64,000 nucleotides of DNA from Klebsiella oxytoca NBRC 105695 (GTDB taxonomy: Bacteria > Pseudomonadota > Gammaproteobacteria > Enterobacterales > Enterobacteriaceae): contig NZ_BCZK01000001.1 in the NCBI RefSeq assembly GCF_001598695.1, positions 1 through 64,000 of the forward strand, written 5' to 3'. Under the pieces are notes generated by a model. The model searched no databases and was not told the DNA's origin. It saw nothing but the letters and a program-made list of their open reading frames with translations. This document shows, piece by piece, positions 39,237 through 48,953 of this stretch. The first letter of the stretch is position 1. The number at the start of each line of letters is the position of its first letter. A program made the position numbers and the translations under genes.

Positions 39237-41210
39237 ATGTTCAGGCTAAACCCTTTTGTCCGGGCCGGATTATGTGCGTCCGTCGTATCCTTAGCGTTTC
39301 CGGCGCTGGCCGACGTTAATGAAGAGACGCTGGTCGTCACCGCTGCGGCAACTGAACAGAGCGTCAAAGATGCGCCCGCCAGTATTAGCGTTATCACCCA
39401 ACAGGATCTGCAGCGTAGACCGGTACAAAACCTGAAGGATGTACTGCGGGAAGTGCCGGGCGTGCAGCTCACCAACGAAGGGGATAACCGCAAGGGGGTG
39501 AGTATTCGCGGCCTCAGCAGCGGCTATACGCTGATCCTCGTTGATGGCAAACGCGTTAACTCGCGCAACGCCGTTTTCCGCCACAATGATTTTGACCTTA
39601 ACTGGATCCCGGTTGATGCCATTGAGCGTATCGAAGTCGTGCGCGGGCCGATGTCTTCCCTCTATGGTTCCGACGCCCTCGGCGGCGTAGTGAATATCAT
39701 CACTAAAAAAGTCGGCCAGCAGTGGACCGGCACCCTCAGCGCGGACACCACCATTCAGGAACACCGCGATCGCGGCGATACGTACAATGGCCAGTTCTTT
39801 ACCAGCGGCCCGCTGATTGACGGTGTGCTCGGAATGAAGGCCTACGGCAGCCTGGCAAAGCGCGCCAAGGACGATCAGCAGGCTTCCAGCAACGCAGCTG
39901 GCGAAACGCCGCGTATTGAAGGCTTCACCAGCCGCGACGGCAATGTCGAATTCGCCTGGACGCCCAATGACAATCAGGACATTACCGCAGGCTACGGTTT
40001 TGATCGCCAGGATCGTGATTCCGACTCTCTCGACCGCAACCGCCTTGAACGGCAGAACTACTCCCTGAGCCACAACGGTCGCTGGGATGTCGGCAATAGC
40101 GAGCTGAAATTCTACGGCGAGAAAGTGGATAATAAAAATCCCGGACAGGCCGGCACCATCACTTCTGAGAGTAACGCGGTGGATGGCAAATACGTTCTGC
40201 CGCTGGGAATGATTAACCAGCTGCTGACCTTCGGCGGCGAATGGCGCCACGATAAGTTGAAGGATCCGGTCAACCTGAGCAGCGGCGGTAAATCCACTTC
40301 CGCCAGCCAGTATGCGCTGTTCCTGGAAGATGAATGGCGGATAATCGAACCTCTGGCCTTAACCACCGGCATCCGTATGGACGATCACCAGACCTATGGC
40401 GATCACTGGAGCCCGCGTGCTTATCTGGTCTATAACGCTACCGATACCGTGACCGTGAAGGGCGGCTGGGCGACGGCATTTAAAGCGCCATCGCTGCTGC
40501 AGCTGAACCCGGACTGGACCACCAACTCCTGCCGCGGTTCGTGCAGCATTATCGGTAACCCGGATCTGAAGCCGGAAACCAGCGAAAGCTTCGAGCTGGG
40601 TTTGTACTATCGCGGCGAAGAGGGCTGGCTTGAAGGCGTGGAAGGAAGCGTCACCACCTTCCAGAACAACGTTGACGATATGATCGATATTCTGCGTACC
40701 TCCAGCGCCAGCGAAGCGCCGGGCTATCCGAACTTTGTCGGCTGGAAAACGGTGAACGGGAAACGCGTGCCGGTCTTCCGCTACTTCAACGTCAATAAGG
40801 CGCGAATCAAAGGGGTAGAAACGGAATTGAAAGTACCGTTTGGCGATGAATGGAAGCTGACGGTGAACTACACCTATAACGATGGTCGCGACCTGAGTAA
40901 CGGCGGCGATAAACCGCTGCAGACGCTGCCGTTCCATACGGCTAACGGCACACTCGACTGGAAACCGCTGGACGACTGGTCCTTCTACGTCACCGCCAAC
41001 TATACCGGCGAACAGCGTTCGGTCAGCACGACGGGCAAAACGCCCGGCGGCTACACCATGTTTGATATCGGCGCGGCCTGGAACGTCACCAAAAACGTCA
41101 AGCTGCGCTCCGGGGTGCTTAACGTCGGCGATAAGGATCTGAGCCGCGACGACTACAGCTATACAGAAGAAGGTCGCCGCTACTTTATGGCCGTCGATTA
41201 CCGCTTCTAA
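39237..41210 (+). CDS. cirA: TonB-dependent catecholate siderophore receptor CirA
   Basis: This 657-residue outer-membrane receptor has a signal peptide ending FPALA, a TonB box (EETLVVTA), a plug domain to about residue 150, and a 22-strand barrel ending in the terminal aromatic YRF. It takes up linear catechols and colicin I in E. coli. ATG 39237 ([11 protein letters not shown]) matches the family start and has GGAG seven bases upstream. Iron regulation is indicated by the Fur box. Confidence 0.96.
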   Translation: MFRLNPFVRAGLCASVVSLAFPALADVNEETLVVTAAATEQSVKDAPASISVITQQDLQRRPVQNLKDVLREVPGVQLTNEGDNRKGVSIRGLSSGYTLILVDGKRVNSRNAVFRHNDFDLNWIPVDAIERIEVVRGPMSSLYGSDALGGVVNIITKKVGQQWTGTLSADTTIQEHRDRGDTYNGQFFTSGPLIDGVLGMKAYGSLAKRAKDDQQASSNAAGETPRIEGFTSRDGNVEFAWTPNDNQDITAGYGFDRQDRDSDSLDRNRLERQNYSLSHNGRWDVGNSELKFYGEKVDNKNPGQAGTITSESNAVDGKYVLPLGMINQLLTFGGEWRHDKLKDPVNLSSGGKSTSASQYALFLEDEWRIIEPLALTTGIRMDDHQTYGDHWSPRAYLVYNATDTVTVKGGWATAFKAPSLLQLNPDWTTNSCRGSCSIIGNPDLKPETSESFELGLYYRGEEGWLEGVEGSVTTFQNNVDDMIDILRTSSASEAPGYPNFVGWKTVNGKRVPVFRYFNVNKARIKGVETELKVPFGDEWKLTVNYTYNDGRDLSNGGDKPLQTLPFHTANGTLDWKPLDDWSFYVTANYTGEQRSVSTTGKTPGGYTMFDIGAAWNVTKNVKLRSGVLNVGDKDLSRDDYSYTEEGRRYFMAVDYRF

Positions 41211-41223
41211 CCGGGCGATAAAA

Positions 41224-41253
41224 GAGGGCTGGCAGATTTCCCTGCCAGCCCTC
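41224..41253. terminator. Hairpin shared by cirA and the hok relic
   Basis: GAGGGCTGGCAG and CTGCCAGCCCTC form a 12-bp stem. It lies 14 bases past cirA and, on the minus strand, at the 3' end of the hok relic with TTTTA following. It probably terminates both transcripts. Confidence 0.8.
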
Positions 41254-41321
41254 GTTAAAGGCGCTCAGGTGGCTACTTACCGGGGCGAATAATGGCACGA
41301 ATACTGCCGCAATTATTTCTA

Positions 41322-41449
41322 ATATACCCTAAATAATTCGAGTTGCAGGAAGGCGGCGACGCAGGGAGTCCCCAGGAGCTTACTTAAGTAAGTGACTGGG
41401 GTGAGCGAGGAAAGCCAACGCACATGCAACTTGAAGTATGACGGGTATA
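41322..41449. repeat. ERIC (IRU) palindromic repeat
   Basis: This 128-base imperfect palindrome contains AAGTAAGTGACTGGGG and its partner CCCCAGGAGCTTAC, the hallmark core of enterobacterial repetitive intergenic consensus elements. Its ends are TATACCC and GGGTATA. It sits inside the hok coding sequence, an unusual place for an intergenic element. It is nonautonomous. Confidence 0.93.
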
Positions 41450-41543
41450 CACACGATGAGCAGACACCAGATCGGGACGTTGGGCGTTACCTTCATGGTT
41501 TGTTCTCCTTGCCTTTCGGCGGGTAAGAGACTAACCTGATGTT

Positions 41544-41606
41544 GTCTAAGCATGCAGATAGCCTCGTGGGTGATTACATTACCTTCGGGGCTTTCTTCTT
41601 TCTGCC
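41544..41606 (+). ncRNA. sok: Sok-like antisense antitoxin RNA
   Basis: The plus strand carries a promoter with -35 TTGCCT (41509-41514), 17 bases, then -10 TAACCT (41532-41537). A transcript from about 41544 would read through GCCTCGTGGGTGATTACATT and CTTTCTTCTTTCTGCC, matching the remembered R1 Sok layout. It is complementary to the mok start and hok leader. The promoter appears intact although the toxin is broken. Ends are estimates. Confidence 0.65.
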
Positions 41607-41788
41607 TCAGCACAACGGTAAAACTCAATCCTGCCCTGAGGCGAAAGCCTCAAGCGCCGCCAAAAATCATACCCCCGACGACGGAAAATACACTATCTCT
41701 CTGTATTTATTAGTTTTTATGACTATTGGATGCTGAGGCATTTTGCGTATCAATGCGCCGGGAAGGGGCTTCACGACGCATTGAAGGA

Positions 41789-42625
41789 TCAGGAGAAGAG
41801 GTGCCGGGCATGGAAACGCAGGTGGTCCTCAATAAATGAGGCGATAAAGTAGTAGCTGTGATCGTACCCGGGCTGAATACGTAGCGTTAACGGCCAGCTT
41901 TTCTGACGCGCGGTTTCCGCCAGCACCGCCGGCTGCAGCTGTTCGGCGAGGAATGCATCGTTATCGCCCTGGTCAATCAGGGTTGGGATCGCATCTGACT
42001 CGCTGCTGGCCTGCATTAACGCGCAGCTGTCCCAGGCCTGCCAGTCTGCTTCATTCGCTCCCAGATAGGCGGTAAAGGCTTTTTTGCCCCAGGGAACCTG
42101 GGTCGGGTTAACGATAGGCGCAAAGGCGGATACGCTGACGAAGCGGCCCGGATTTTTCAGCGCCATCACCAGCGCACCGTGGCCGCCCATGGAATGCCCG
42201 CTGATGGCGCAGCGATCGCTGAGCGTAAACTCGCGGGCAATCAGCTGCGGCAGCTCGTCGCGAAGGTAATCGTACATGCGGAAATGTGCTGACCACGGCG
42301 CCTGGGTGGCATTGAGATAAAAGCCCGCGCCTTTGCCCAGATCGTAAGCGCTATCGTCGGCAACGTTATCACCGCGCGGACTGGTGTCCGGCATCACCAG
42401 CGCAATGCCGAGCTCGGCGGCGATGCGCTGAGCGCCCGCTTTGGTGGTGAAGTTTTCATCGTTGCAGGTCAGGCCGGAGAGCCAGTAGACAACCGGCGGC
42501 GGCGCGTCTGCGGTCTCGGGGGGGAGAAAGATGCTGAAGGTCATTGCGCAGTTCAGCGTGGCGGAGTCGTGCCGCCAGCGTTGCTGCCGACCTTCAAAAC
42601 AGCGGTGCTCTTCGAGCAGTTCCAT
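41789..42625 (-). CDS. fghB: S-formylglutathione hydrolase (YeiG type)
   Basis: This 278-residue alpha/beta hydrolase of the esterase D family has the nucleophile Ser145 in [14 protein letters not shown], the Asp in DQGDNDAF and the His in GYDHSYYF. It hydrolyses S-formylglutathione to formate and glutathione during formaldehyde removal. No frmRAB genes are adjacent; the position next to cirA and folE matches E. coli yeiG. Monocistronic. Confidence 0.94.
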   Translation of the reverse strand: MELLEEHRCFEGRQQRWRHDSATLNCAMTFSIFLPPETADAPPPVVYWLSGLTCNDENFTTKAGAQRIAAELGIALVMPDTSPRGDNVADDSAYDLGKGAGFYLNATQAPWSAHFRMYDYLRDELPQLIAREFTLSDRCAISGHSMGGHGALVMALKNPGRFVSVSAFAPIVNPTQVPWGKKAFTAYLGANEADWQAWDSCALMQASSESDAIPTLIDQGDNDAFLAEQLQPAVLAETARQKSWPLTLRIQPGYDHSYYFIASFIEDHLRFHARHLFS

Positions 42626-42991
42626 GCAGGGCTCCTTAAGTGTCTCAGGCGTAATTTTCCATAATACAGATATTTCATGCGCTGGTGAGTAACTTTCACT
42701 TCCTCCTTTTCGGAACGTATTGCATCATTAATGCAACTTTTAACCAACATGCTGACGTTGTCGTCGCGCCGGAATCGCGCTATCGGCGGCGATTGAGTTG
42801 GTTGCGGCAAGGTGAGCAGGGCGTTGCGTGACGCATCGTAGTGCGCTGGTCTGGCAGCGTGGAACGAAAGGTGACGCCAATTTCAACAATTATCGATGCG
42901 GCTACTGGATTCTGTGCGTCACCTCACGCACAATGAATACAAACTTTGCCCTCAGAAGAGCAAAGAGCGCCACACCTGCAGGAGAATAAAA
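42626..42991. other. fghB-folE divergent promoter region
   Basis: About 365 bases without a supported gene. The folE ribosome binding site GCAGGAG lies at 42977-42983. Repeated GTGACGC/GCGTCAC pieces near 42828 and 42915 are noted but do not form an obvious hairpin. No known operator is recognised. Confidence 0.35.
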
Positions 42992-43660
42992 ATGTCATCA
43001 CTGAGTAAAGAAGCCATACTCGTTCATGAAGCGCTGGTCGCTCGTGGGCTGGAGACGCCGCTGCGTCCGCCAGTGCAAGAAATTGATAATGAAACTCGCA
43101 AGCGTCTGATCGCCGGACACATGACCGAGATTATGCAGCTGTTAAACCTTGATCTAAGTGATGACAGCCTGATGGAGACTCCGCATCGCATCGCCAAAAT
43201 GTACGTCGATGAGATTTTCTCCGGCCTGGACTACGCCCGGTTCCCTAAAATCACCGTCATCGAAAACAAGATGCAGGTTGATGAAATGGTCACCGTGCGT
43301 GATATCACCCTGACCAGCACCTGCGAACACCACTTTGTTACGATTGATGGTAAAGCGACGGTGGCCTATATCCCGAAAGATTCGGTGATTGGTCTGTCTA
43401 AAATCAACCGTATCGTGCAGTTCTTCTCCCAGCGCCCGCAGGTGCAGGAGCGACTGACGCAGCAGATCCTTACCGCGCTGCAGACCCTGCTGGGAACCAG
43501 CAACGTCGCGGTTTCCATCGATGCGGTTCACTACTGCGTAAAAGCGCGCGGTATTCGCGATGCAACCAGCGCCACCACCACCACATCGCTGGGCGGCCTG
43601 TTTAAATCCAGCCAGAATACTCGCCAGGAGTTCCTGCGCGCCGTACGTCACCACAACTAA
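42992..43660 (+). CDS. folE: GTP cyclohydrolase I
   Basis: This 222-residue protein has the length of E. coli FolE. Zinc and catalytic residues are Cys111 and His113/114 (STCEHHF) and Cys182 (HYCVKARG). It opens the GTP ring to make dihydroneopterin triphosphate, the first step of folate synthesis. ATG 42992 gives the family start [15 protein letters not shown]. yeiB follows after 15 bases. Confidence 0.97.
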   Translation: MSSLSKEAILVHEALVARGLETPLRPPVQEIDNETRKRLIAGHMTEIMQLLNLDLSDDSLMETPHRIAKMYVDEIFSGLDYARFPKITVIENKMQVDEMVTVRDITLTSTCEHHFVTIDGKATVAYIPKDSVIGLSKINRIVQFFSQRPQVQERLTQQILTALQTLLGTSNVAVSIDAVHYCVKARGIRDATSATTTTSLGGLFKSSQNTRQEFLRAVRHHN

Positions 43661-43675
43661 AACGGAGCAGGGTAC

Positions 43676-44833
43676 ATGGAGAGAAATGTCACGCTGGACT
43701 TCGTCCGTGGCGTCGCCATCCTCGGTATCCTGCTACTGAATATCAGCGCCTTCGGTTTACCGAAGGCCGCCTACCTTAACCCGGCGTGGTCCGGGAGCAT
43801 CTCCGATAGCGACGCCTGGACCTGGGCGATTCTCGATCTGCTGGCGCAGGTCAAATTCCTGACTCTGTTCGCCCTGTTGTTTGGCGCCGGGCTTCAGCTT
43901 TTGCTGCCGCGCGGCAAGCGCTGGATCCAGTCGCGCCTGACGCTACTGGCGCTGCTGGGCTTTATCCACGGTCTCTTTTTCTGGGACGGCGATATTTTGC
44001 TGGCCTATGCGCTGGTAGGTCTGGTGGGCTGGCGGATGATACGCGACGCTCACGATGTTAAATCGCTATTTAATACCGGCGTGGTGCTGTATGTCATCGG
44101 CGTGGCGGTACTGCTATTGCTGGGATTAATCTCCGGCAATTCGCCTAATCGTTCGTGGGTGCCGGACGCGGCGAATTTACAGTACGAACAGTACTGGAAG
44201 CTGAAAGGCGGCTTTGAAGCGGTGAGTAATCGTGCGGATATGCTGTCGGATAACCTGCTGGCGCTGGGCGCGCAATACGGCTGGCAGCTGGCCGGGATGA
44301 TGCTGATGGGGGCCGCGCTGATGCGCAGCGGCTGGCTGAAAGGGCAGTTCAGTCTTCGCCACTACCGGCGCACCGGCGCGCTGCTCATCGCTGGCGGCAT
44401 GGCGGTTAATTTACCCTCTATTTTCGCCCAGTGGCATCTCGGTTGGGATCCTCGCTGGTGCGCATTTCTGCTACAGGCGCCGCGCGAGCTGGGCGCGCCG
44501 CTGCAGACTATCGGCTACGCGGCGCTGGCCTGGGGCTTCTGGCCGCAGCTGGCGAAATTTCGTCTGGTGGGGGCCATTGCCTGCGTCGGGCGCACGGCGT
44601 TGAGCAACTATCTGCTGCAAACCCTGATTTGCACCACTCTGTTTTACCGCTTCGGCCTGTTTATGAAGTACGACCGCCTACAGCTGCTGTCCTTCGTACC
44701 GGCCGTGTGGGCGATTAATCTTCTCTTTTCGTGGCTTTGGCTACGTCATTTTCGTCAGGGTCCCGTTGAGTGGCTATGGCGTCAATTAACCCTGCGTGCG
44801 TCAGGGACATCATTAAAAGATACATCCAGATAA
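43676..44833 (+). CDS. yeiB: DUF418 membrane protein YeiB
   Basis: This 385-residue protein has about nine or ten hydrophobic helices. The N-terminal segment VRGVAILGILLLNISAFG-type sequence and the C-terminal DUF418 region (GRTALSNYLLQT) identify the family. The function is unknown. It is likely cotranscribed with folE. The stop lies 30 bases before the galS operator. Confidence 0.92.
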   Translation: MERNVTLDFVRGVAILGILLLNISAFGLPKAAYLNPAWSGSISDSDAWTWAILDLLAQVKFLTLFALLFGAGLQLLLPRGKRWIQSRLTLLALLGFIHGLFFWDGDILLAYALVGLVGWRMIRDAHDVKSLFNTGVVLYVIGVAVLLLLGLISGNSPNRSWVPDAANLQYEQYWKLKGGFEAVSNRADMLSDNLLALGAQYGWQLAGMMLMGAALMRSGWLKGQFSLRHYRRTGALLIAGGMAVNLPSIFAQWHLGWDPRWCAFLLQAPRELGAPLQTIGYAALAWGFWPQLAKFRLVGAIACVGRTALSNYLLQTLICTTLFYRFGLFMKYDRLQLLSFVPAVWAINLLFSWLWLRHFRQGPVEWLWRQLTLRASGTSLKDTSR

Positions 44834-44863
44834 CGATCTGGATCACAATCATTAACAAAATGG

Positions 44864-44879
44864 ATGTAACCGTTTCCAT
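44864..44879. promoter_or_regulatory. Gal operator upstream of galS
   Basis: ATGTAACCGTTTCCAT fits the GalR/GalS consensus nTGnAAnCGnTTnCAn at every fixed position. It lies 110 bases before the galS start and suggests autoregulation. Confidence 0.85.
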
Positions 44880-44882
44880 CCC

Positions 44883-44898
44883 TGTGACTTCACTCACG
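44883..44898. promoter_or_regulatory. CRP site upstream of galS
   Basis: TGTGA-N6-TCACG is one base off the perfect CRP core. It is directly next to the Gal operator, fitting cAMP-CRP activation of galS. Confidence 0.75.
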
Positions 44899-44988
44899 TA
44901 GCGTGCGGCGCGTCGCTGCCAGAATAGCCACCTTGCTGAACACAGGAGGTGAGTGTGACGTACTGCAATTCCCTAAAGGTCGGTGAGC

Positions 44989-46011
44989 ATGATCACCATT
45001 CGTGATGTCGCCCGTCAGGCGGGGGTTTCCGTGGCTACGGTTTCGCGCGTGCTGAATAACAGCGCGCTGGTGAGCCCGGATACGCGAGAAGCGGTAATGA
45101 AGGCGGTAACGCTGCTGGGCTATCGGCCCAACGCCAACGCGCAGGCGCTGGCGACCCAGGTCAGCGATACCATCGGCGTGGTCGTGATGGACGTGTCGGA
45201 CGCCTTTTTTGGCGCGCTGGTCAAAGCGGTAGATACCGTCGCCCAGCAGCATCAAAAATATGTGCTTATCGGCAATAGCTATCATGAAGCGGAAAAAGAG
45301 CGTAACGCCATTGAAGTACTGATTCGCCAGCGCTGTTCGGCGCTGATCGTTCACTCCAAAGCGTTGAGCGATGCGGAGCTGGGGGATTTTATGGAGCACA
45401 TGCCGGGAATGGTGCTGATTAACCGCATCGTGCCGGGATACGCCCACCGCTGCGTCGGGCTGGATAACGTCAGCGGCGCGCTGATGGCGACCCGCATGCT
45501 GCTCAATCATGGCCACCAGCGCATCGGCTACCTCTCTTCTAATCACGGTATTGAAGATGATGATTTACGTCGGGAAGGGTGGAGCAGGGCGTTACATGAG
45601 CAGGGCATTATCGCTCCCGACGGCTGGATAGGCTCAGGTTCGCCGGATATGCAGGGCGGGGAGGCGGCGATGGTAGAGCTGCTGGGGCGTAACCTCGGCC
45701 TGACCGCGATCTTTGCCTATAACGACAGCATGGCGGCCGGGGCGCTAACGACGCTTAAAGATAACGGTATTGCCGTGCCGCAGCACCTTTCACTGATTGG
45801 TTTTGATGATATTCCCATTTCGCGCTACACCGACCCGCAGTTGACCACGGTGCGCTACCCGATCATGTCGATGGCAAAACTGGCGACAGAGCTGGCGCTG
45901 CAGGGGGCTGCCGGGAAGCTGGATCGCGAAGCCAGCCACTGCTTTATGCCGACGCTGGTGCGTCGACATTCGGTAGCGCAGAGGCAAATTGTGGGGCCGA
46001 TCACTAACTAA
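44989..46011 (+). CDS. galS: Galactose-responsive repressor GalS (mgl isorepressor)
   Basis: This 340-residue LacI-family protein has a helix-turn-helix ([23 protein letters not shown]) and a periplasmic-binding-like effector domain ([18 protein letters not shown]). It represses mglBAC and itself and is induced by galactose/fucose. ATG 44989 gives the family start; a GTG two codons upstream is possible. It precedes mglBAC in the same direction. Confidence 0.95.
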   Translation: MITIRDVARQAGVSVATVSRVLNNSALVSPDTREAVMKAVTLLGYRPNANAQALATQVSDTIGVVVMDVSDAFFGALVKAVDTVAQQHQKYVLIGNSYHEAEKERNAIEVLIRQRCSALIVHSKALSDAELGDFMEHMPGMVLINRIVPGYAHRCVGLDNVSGALMATRMLLNHGHQRIGYLSSNHGIEDDDLRREGWSRALHEQGIIAPDGWIGSGSPDMQGGEAAMVELLGRNLGLTAIFAYNDSMAAGALTTLKDNGIAVPQHLSLIGFDDIPISRYTDPQLTTVRYPIMSMAKLATELALQGAAGKLDREASHCFMPTLVRRHSVAQRQIVGPITN

Positions 46012-46022
46012 TTATCTGGCTG

Positions 46023-46038
46023 ATGTAACCGCTTTCAA
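46023..46038. promoter_or_regulatory. Gal operator upstream of mglB
   Basis: ATGTAACCGCTTTCAA fits the Gal operator consensus at all fixed positions, just after the galS stop. The 289-base leader that follows holds the mgl promoter. Confidence 0.85.
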
Positions 46039-46040
46039 TA

Positions 46041-46056
46041 TGTGAGTGATTTCACA
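46041..46056. promoter_or_regulatory. CRP site upstream of mglB
   Basis: TGTGA-GTGATT-TCACA is a perfect CRP core, two bases downstream of the Gal operator. This close pairing mirrors the galS promoter. Confidence 0.9.
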
Positions 46057-46300
46057 GTTTGTTAACATTAAGCTGACTATGATTGCTGCGTTTACAAGTC
46101 TGAACATACTATGTCACGGTGATTAATCACTTTTACAGCAGTAATCGGCGGTTAAACGATTAATTAAGCCGTTTTTCAGGAGCGTTACCCTACACGGAAG
46201 ACAGAATTAAAGTCGTGAATGTCGCTGTGCGGTAACATCAATGTAACACTCGCCAGCCGTTTTCACTCCAAAGACCCTGCATAATAAAACCGGAGATTCC

Positions 46301-47299
46301 ATGAATAAGAAGGTGTTAACCCTGTCTGCTGTAATGGCTAGCATGTTATTCGGCGCCGCCGCTCACGCCGCAGATACGCGTATCGGCGTGACGATTTATA
46401 AATACGACGACAACTTTATGTCGGTAGTGCGTAAGGCAATCGAAAAAGACGGTAAATCAGCGCCGGATGTTCAGCTGCTGATGAATGACTCGCAGAACGA
46501 CCAGTCCAAACAGAACGATCAGATTGACGTCCTGCTGGCAAAAGGGGTGAAGGCGCTGGCGATTAACCTGGTTGACCCCGCAGCGGCGGGTACGGTAATC
46601 GATAAAGCCCGTGGCCAGAATGTGCCGGTGGTATTCTTTAACAAAGAACCTTCCCGCAAGGCGCTGGATAGCTACGATAAAGCATACTACGTCGGGACTG
46701 ATTCTAAAGAGTCCGGCGTAATTCAGGGCGATCTGATTGCCAAGCACTGGAAAGCGAACCCGAACTGGGACCTGAATAAAGATGGCCAGATTCAGTTTGT
46801 CCTGCTGAAAGGCGAGCCGGGCCATCCGGATGCCGAGGCGCGCACCACCTACGTGATTAAAGAGCTGAATGATAAAGGGCTGAAAACCCAGCAGCTGGCG
46901 TTAGATACCGCCATGTGGGATACCGCGCAGGCGAAGGATAAGATGGATGCCTGGCTCTCCGGCCCGAACGCGAACAAAATTGAAGTCGTTATCGCCAATA
47001 ACGACGCGATGGCCATGGGCGCGGTAGAAGCGCTGAAAGCGCACAATAAGAGCAGCATCCCGGTATTCGGCGTCGATGCTCTGCCTGAAGCCTTAGCGCT
47101 GGTGAAATCCGGCGCCATGGCGGGAACCGTACTGAACGATGCTAACAACCAGGCGAAAGCGACCTTCGATCTGGCGAAAAATCTCGCCGATGGTAAAGAA
47201 CCGGCTGCCGGTACTAACTGGAAAATTGATAATAAGATTGTCCGCGTACCGTACGTGGGCGTTGATAAAGATAATCTGAGCGAGTTTATCGGTAAGTAA
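46301..47299 (+). CDS. mglB: D-galactose/methyl-galactoside-binding protein MglB
   Basis: This 332-residue periplasmic protein has a signal peptide cleaved after residue 23 ([11 protein letters not shown]). The mature part is a two-lobe sugar-binding fold with a calcium-loop-like segment DLNKDGQIQ near 160 of the precursor. It delivers galactose and glucose to MglAC and to the Trg chemoreceptor. Confidence 0.97.
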   Translation: MNKKVLTLSAVMASMLFGAAAHAADTRIGVTIYKYDDNFMSVVRKAIEKDGKSAPDVQLLMNDSQNDQSKQNDQIDVLLAKGVKALAINLVDPAAAGTVIDKARGQNVPVVFFNKEPSRKALDSYDKAYYVGTDSKESGVIQGDLIAKHWKANPNWDLNKDGQIQFVLLKGEPGHPDAEARTTYVIKELNDKGLKTQQLALDTAMWDTAQAKDKMDAWLSGPNANKIEVVIANNDAMAMGAVEALKAHNKSSIPVFGVDALPEALALVKSGAMAGTVLNDANNQAKATFDLAKNLADGKEPAAGTNWKIDNKIVRVPYVGVDKDNLSEFIGK

Positions 47300-47314
47300 C
47301 AGCTTAATAAGCCG

Positions 47315-47337
47315 CGGGCGTACGCGCTGTACGCCCG
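47315..47337 (+). other. Stem-loop after mglB
   Basis: CGGGCGTAC and GTACGCCCG form a perfect 9-bp stem 15 bases after the mglB stop, with a smaller one (CCGTCG/CGACGG, 47367-47384) further on. There is no T run, so it probably protects the mglB 3' end and lets binding protein exceed MglA and MglC. Confidence 0.7.
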
Positions 47338-47417
47338 ATTATTCCTGATACCGAATCCGTCCCGGCCCGTCGTTAATTCGACGGCTGGGGTATGCATGCA
47401 CGCAGCCAGGTATAACT

Positions 47418-48938
47418 ATGGTCAGCAATAATAGCGAACGGTCAGGCGAATATTTGTTGGAAATGACCAACATCAACAAATCGTTTCCTGGCGTCAAGGC
47501 TCTCGATAATGTGAACCTCAAGGTTCGTCCCCACTCTATTCATGCATTAATGGGGGAGAACGGTGCGGGCAAATCAACATTATTAAAATGCCTTTTTGGG
47601 ATCTATCAAAAAGATTCCGGCAGTATTCTTTTTCAGGGACAAGAGATCGATTTCCATTCGGCAAAAGAGGCCCTGGAAAACGGTATTTCAATGGTTCATC
47701 AGGAATTAAACCTGGTATTGCAACGTTCGGTGATGGACAACATGTGGCTGGGGCGTTATCCCACCAAAGGTATGTTTGTCGATCAGGACAAAATGTATGG
47801 TGATACCAAAGCGATTTTTGACGAGCTGGATATTGATATCGACCCACGCGCTCGCGTCGGGACGCTATCGGTATCGCAAATGCAGATGATTGAAATTGCG
47901 AAGGCATTTTCCTATAACGCCAAAATTGTGATTATGGATGAGCCGACGTCTTCGTTAACCGAAAAAGAGGTCAATCATCTGTTTACCATTATCCGCAAGC
48001 TGAAAGAGCGCGGCTGCGGCATTGTCTACATTTCCCACAAAATGGAAGAGATCTTCCAGCTATGCGATGAAATTACCGTTCTGCGCGACGGCCAGTGGAT
48101 CGCCACCCAGCCGCTGGAAGGGCTGGATATGGATAAGATTATCGCGATGATGGTGGGCCGTTCCCTCACTCAGCGCTTCCCGACCCGGGAAAATAAGCCG
48201 GGCGAGATAATTCTTGAGGTGCGTAATTTAACCTCGCTGCGTCAGCCGTCAATCCGCGATGTCTCGTTCGACCTGCACAAAGGCGAAATCCTCGGTATCG
48301 CCGGGCTGGTAGGGGCGAAACGTACCGATATCGTCGAGACGTTATTTGGTATTCGCGAGAAGTCCGGCGGGACAATCAAGCTGCACGGTAAGAAGATTAA
48401 TAACCATAACGCCAATGAAGCCATCAACCATGGTTTTGCGCTGGTGACCGAAGAGCGTCGCTCGACGGGGATTTATGCGTATCTGGATATCGGTTTTAAC
48501 TCGCTGATCTCCAATATTAAGAAGTACAAAAATAAGGTCGGCTTGCTGGATAATTCACGCATGAAAAGCGATACCCAATGGGTCATCGATTCAATGCGCG
48601 TGAAAACACCGGGGCAGCATACGCAAATTGGTTCGTTATCCGGTGGTAACCAGCAAAAAGTGATTATTGGTCGCTGGCTATTAACTCAGCCGGAAATTCT
48701 GATGCTCGATGAACCGACGCGCGGCATTGACGTTGGCGCCAAGTTCGAAATTTATCAGCTGATCGCCGAACTGGCCAAAAAAGATAAAGGCATCATTATT
48801 ATCTCCTCCGAGATGCCGGAGCTGCTGGGTATTACCGACCGTATTCTGGTGATGAGCAATGGTCTTGTTGCCGGAATTGTTGAGACTAAAACTACCACGC
48901 AAAACGAAATTCTCCGTCTTGCGTCGTTGCACCTTTAA
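47418..48938 (+). CDS. mglA: Galactose/methyl-galactoside importer ATPase MglA
   Basis: This 506-residue protein has two ATPase domains. The first has Walker [10 protein letters not shown] (near 47), the second a degenerate GLVGAKRTD (near 296). Walker B is [12 protein letters not shown] and [11 protein letters not shown], with signatures [14 protein letters not shown] and [15 protein letters not shown]. It energises MglC. The start is at 47418 after a weak site. Confidence 0.96.
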   Translation: MVSNNSERSGEYLLEMTNINKSFPGVKALDNVNLKVRPHSIHALMGENGAGKSTLLKCLFGIYQKDSGSILFQGQEIDFHSAKEALENGISMVHQELNLVLQRSVMDNMWLGRYPTKGMFVDQDKMYGDTKAIFDELDIDIDPRARVGTLSVSQMQMIEIAKAFSYNAKIVIMDEPTSSLTEKEVNHLFTIIRKLKERGCGIVYISHKMEEIFQLCDEITVLRDGQWIATQPLEGLDMDKIIAMMVGRSLTQRFPTRENKPGEIILEVRNLTSLRQPSIRDVSFDLHKGEILGIAGLVGAKRTDIVETLFGIREKSGGTIKLHGKKINNHNANEAINHGFALVTEERRSTGIYAYLDIGFNSLISNIKKYKNKVGLLDNSRMKSDTQWVIDSMRVKTPGQHTQIGSLSGGNQQKVIIGRWLLTQPEILMLDEPTRGIDVGAKFEIYQLIAELAKKDKGIIIISSEMPELLGITDRILVMSNGLVAGIVETKTTTQNEILRLASLHL

Positions 48939-48953
48939 GATCAGGGGCTTCTC

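Larger units (their letters stand above)
41254..41658 (-). pseudogene. hok: Decayed hok toxin locus (mok/hok) split by ERIC
   Basis: On the minus strand the 5' end has GGCGCTTGAGGCTTTC, followed by GGCAGAAAGAAGAAAGCCCC (41606-41587, one mismatch from plasmid R1 hok as I remember it). A mok-like start lies at 41553 (MLRQHQVSLLP), and hok starts at 41496 after AAGGAGAACAAACC. The peptide begins MKVTPNVPIWCLLIVCI, like Hok (SLVWCVLIVC). Here the ERIC element interrupts it. Past ERIC, GGTAAGTAGCCACCTG resembles the end of hok (GGTAAGTAGCAACCTG). About 24 central codons seem missing and the frame is lost. A TATGAT box lies just upstream (41671-41666). Confidence 0.8.

Noticed and set aside
39291..40250. 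319-codon minus-strand frame inside cirA
   Set aside because: It is antisense to the plug and barrel of a full-length receptor, with no start signals.
41539..41736. 65-codon plus-strand frame over the hok leader
   Set aside because: It lies across the Sok RNA and hok mRNA leader, whose RNA similarity explains the sequence better than a protein.
48288..48340. Degenerate second Walker A in MglA as a damaged gene
   Set aside because: Sugar importer ATPases of this class normally have a degenerate second Walker A, so it is not a defect.
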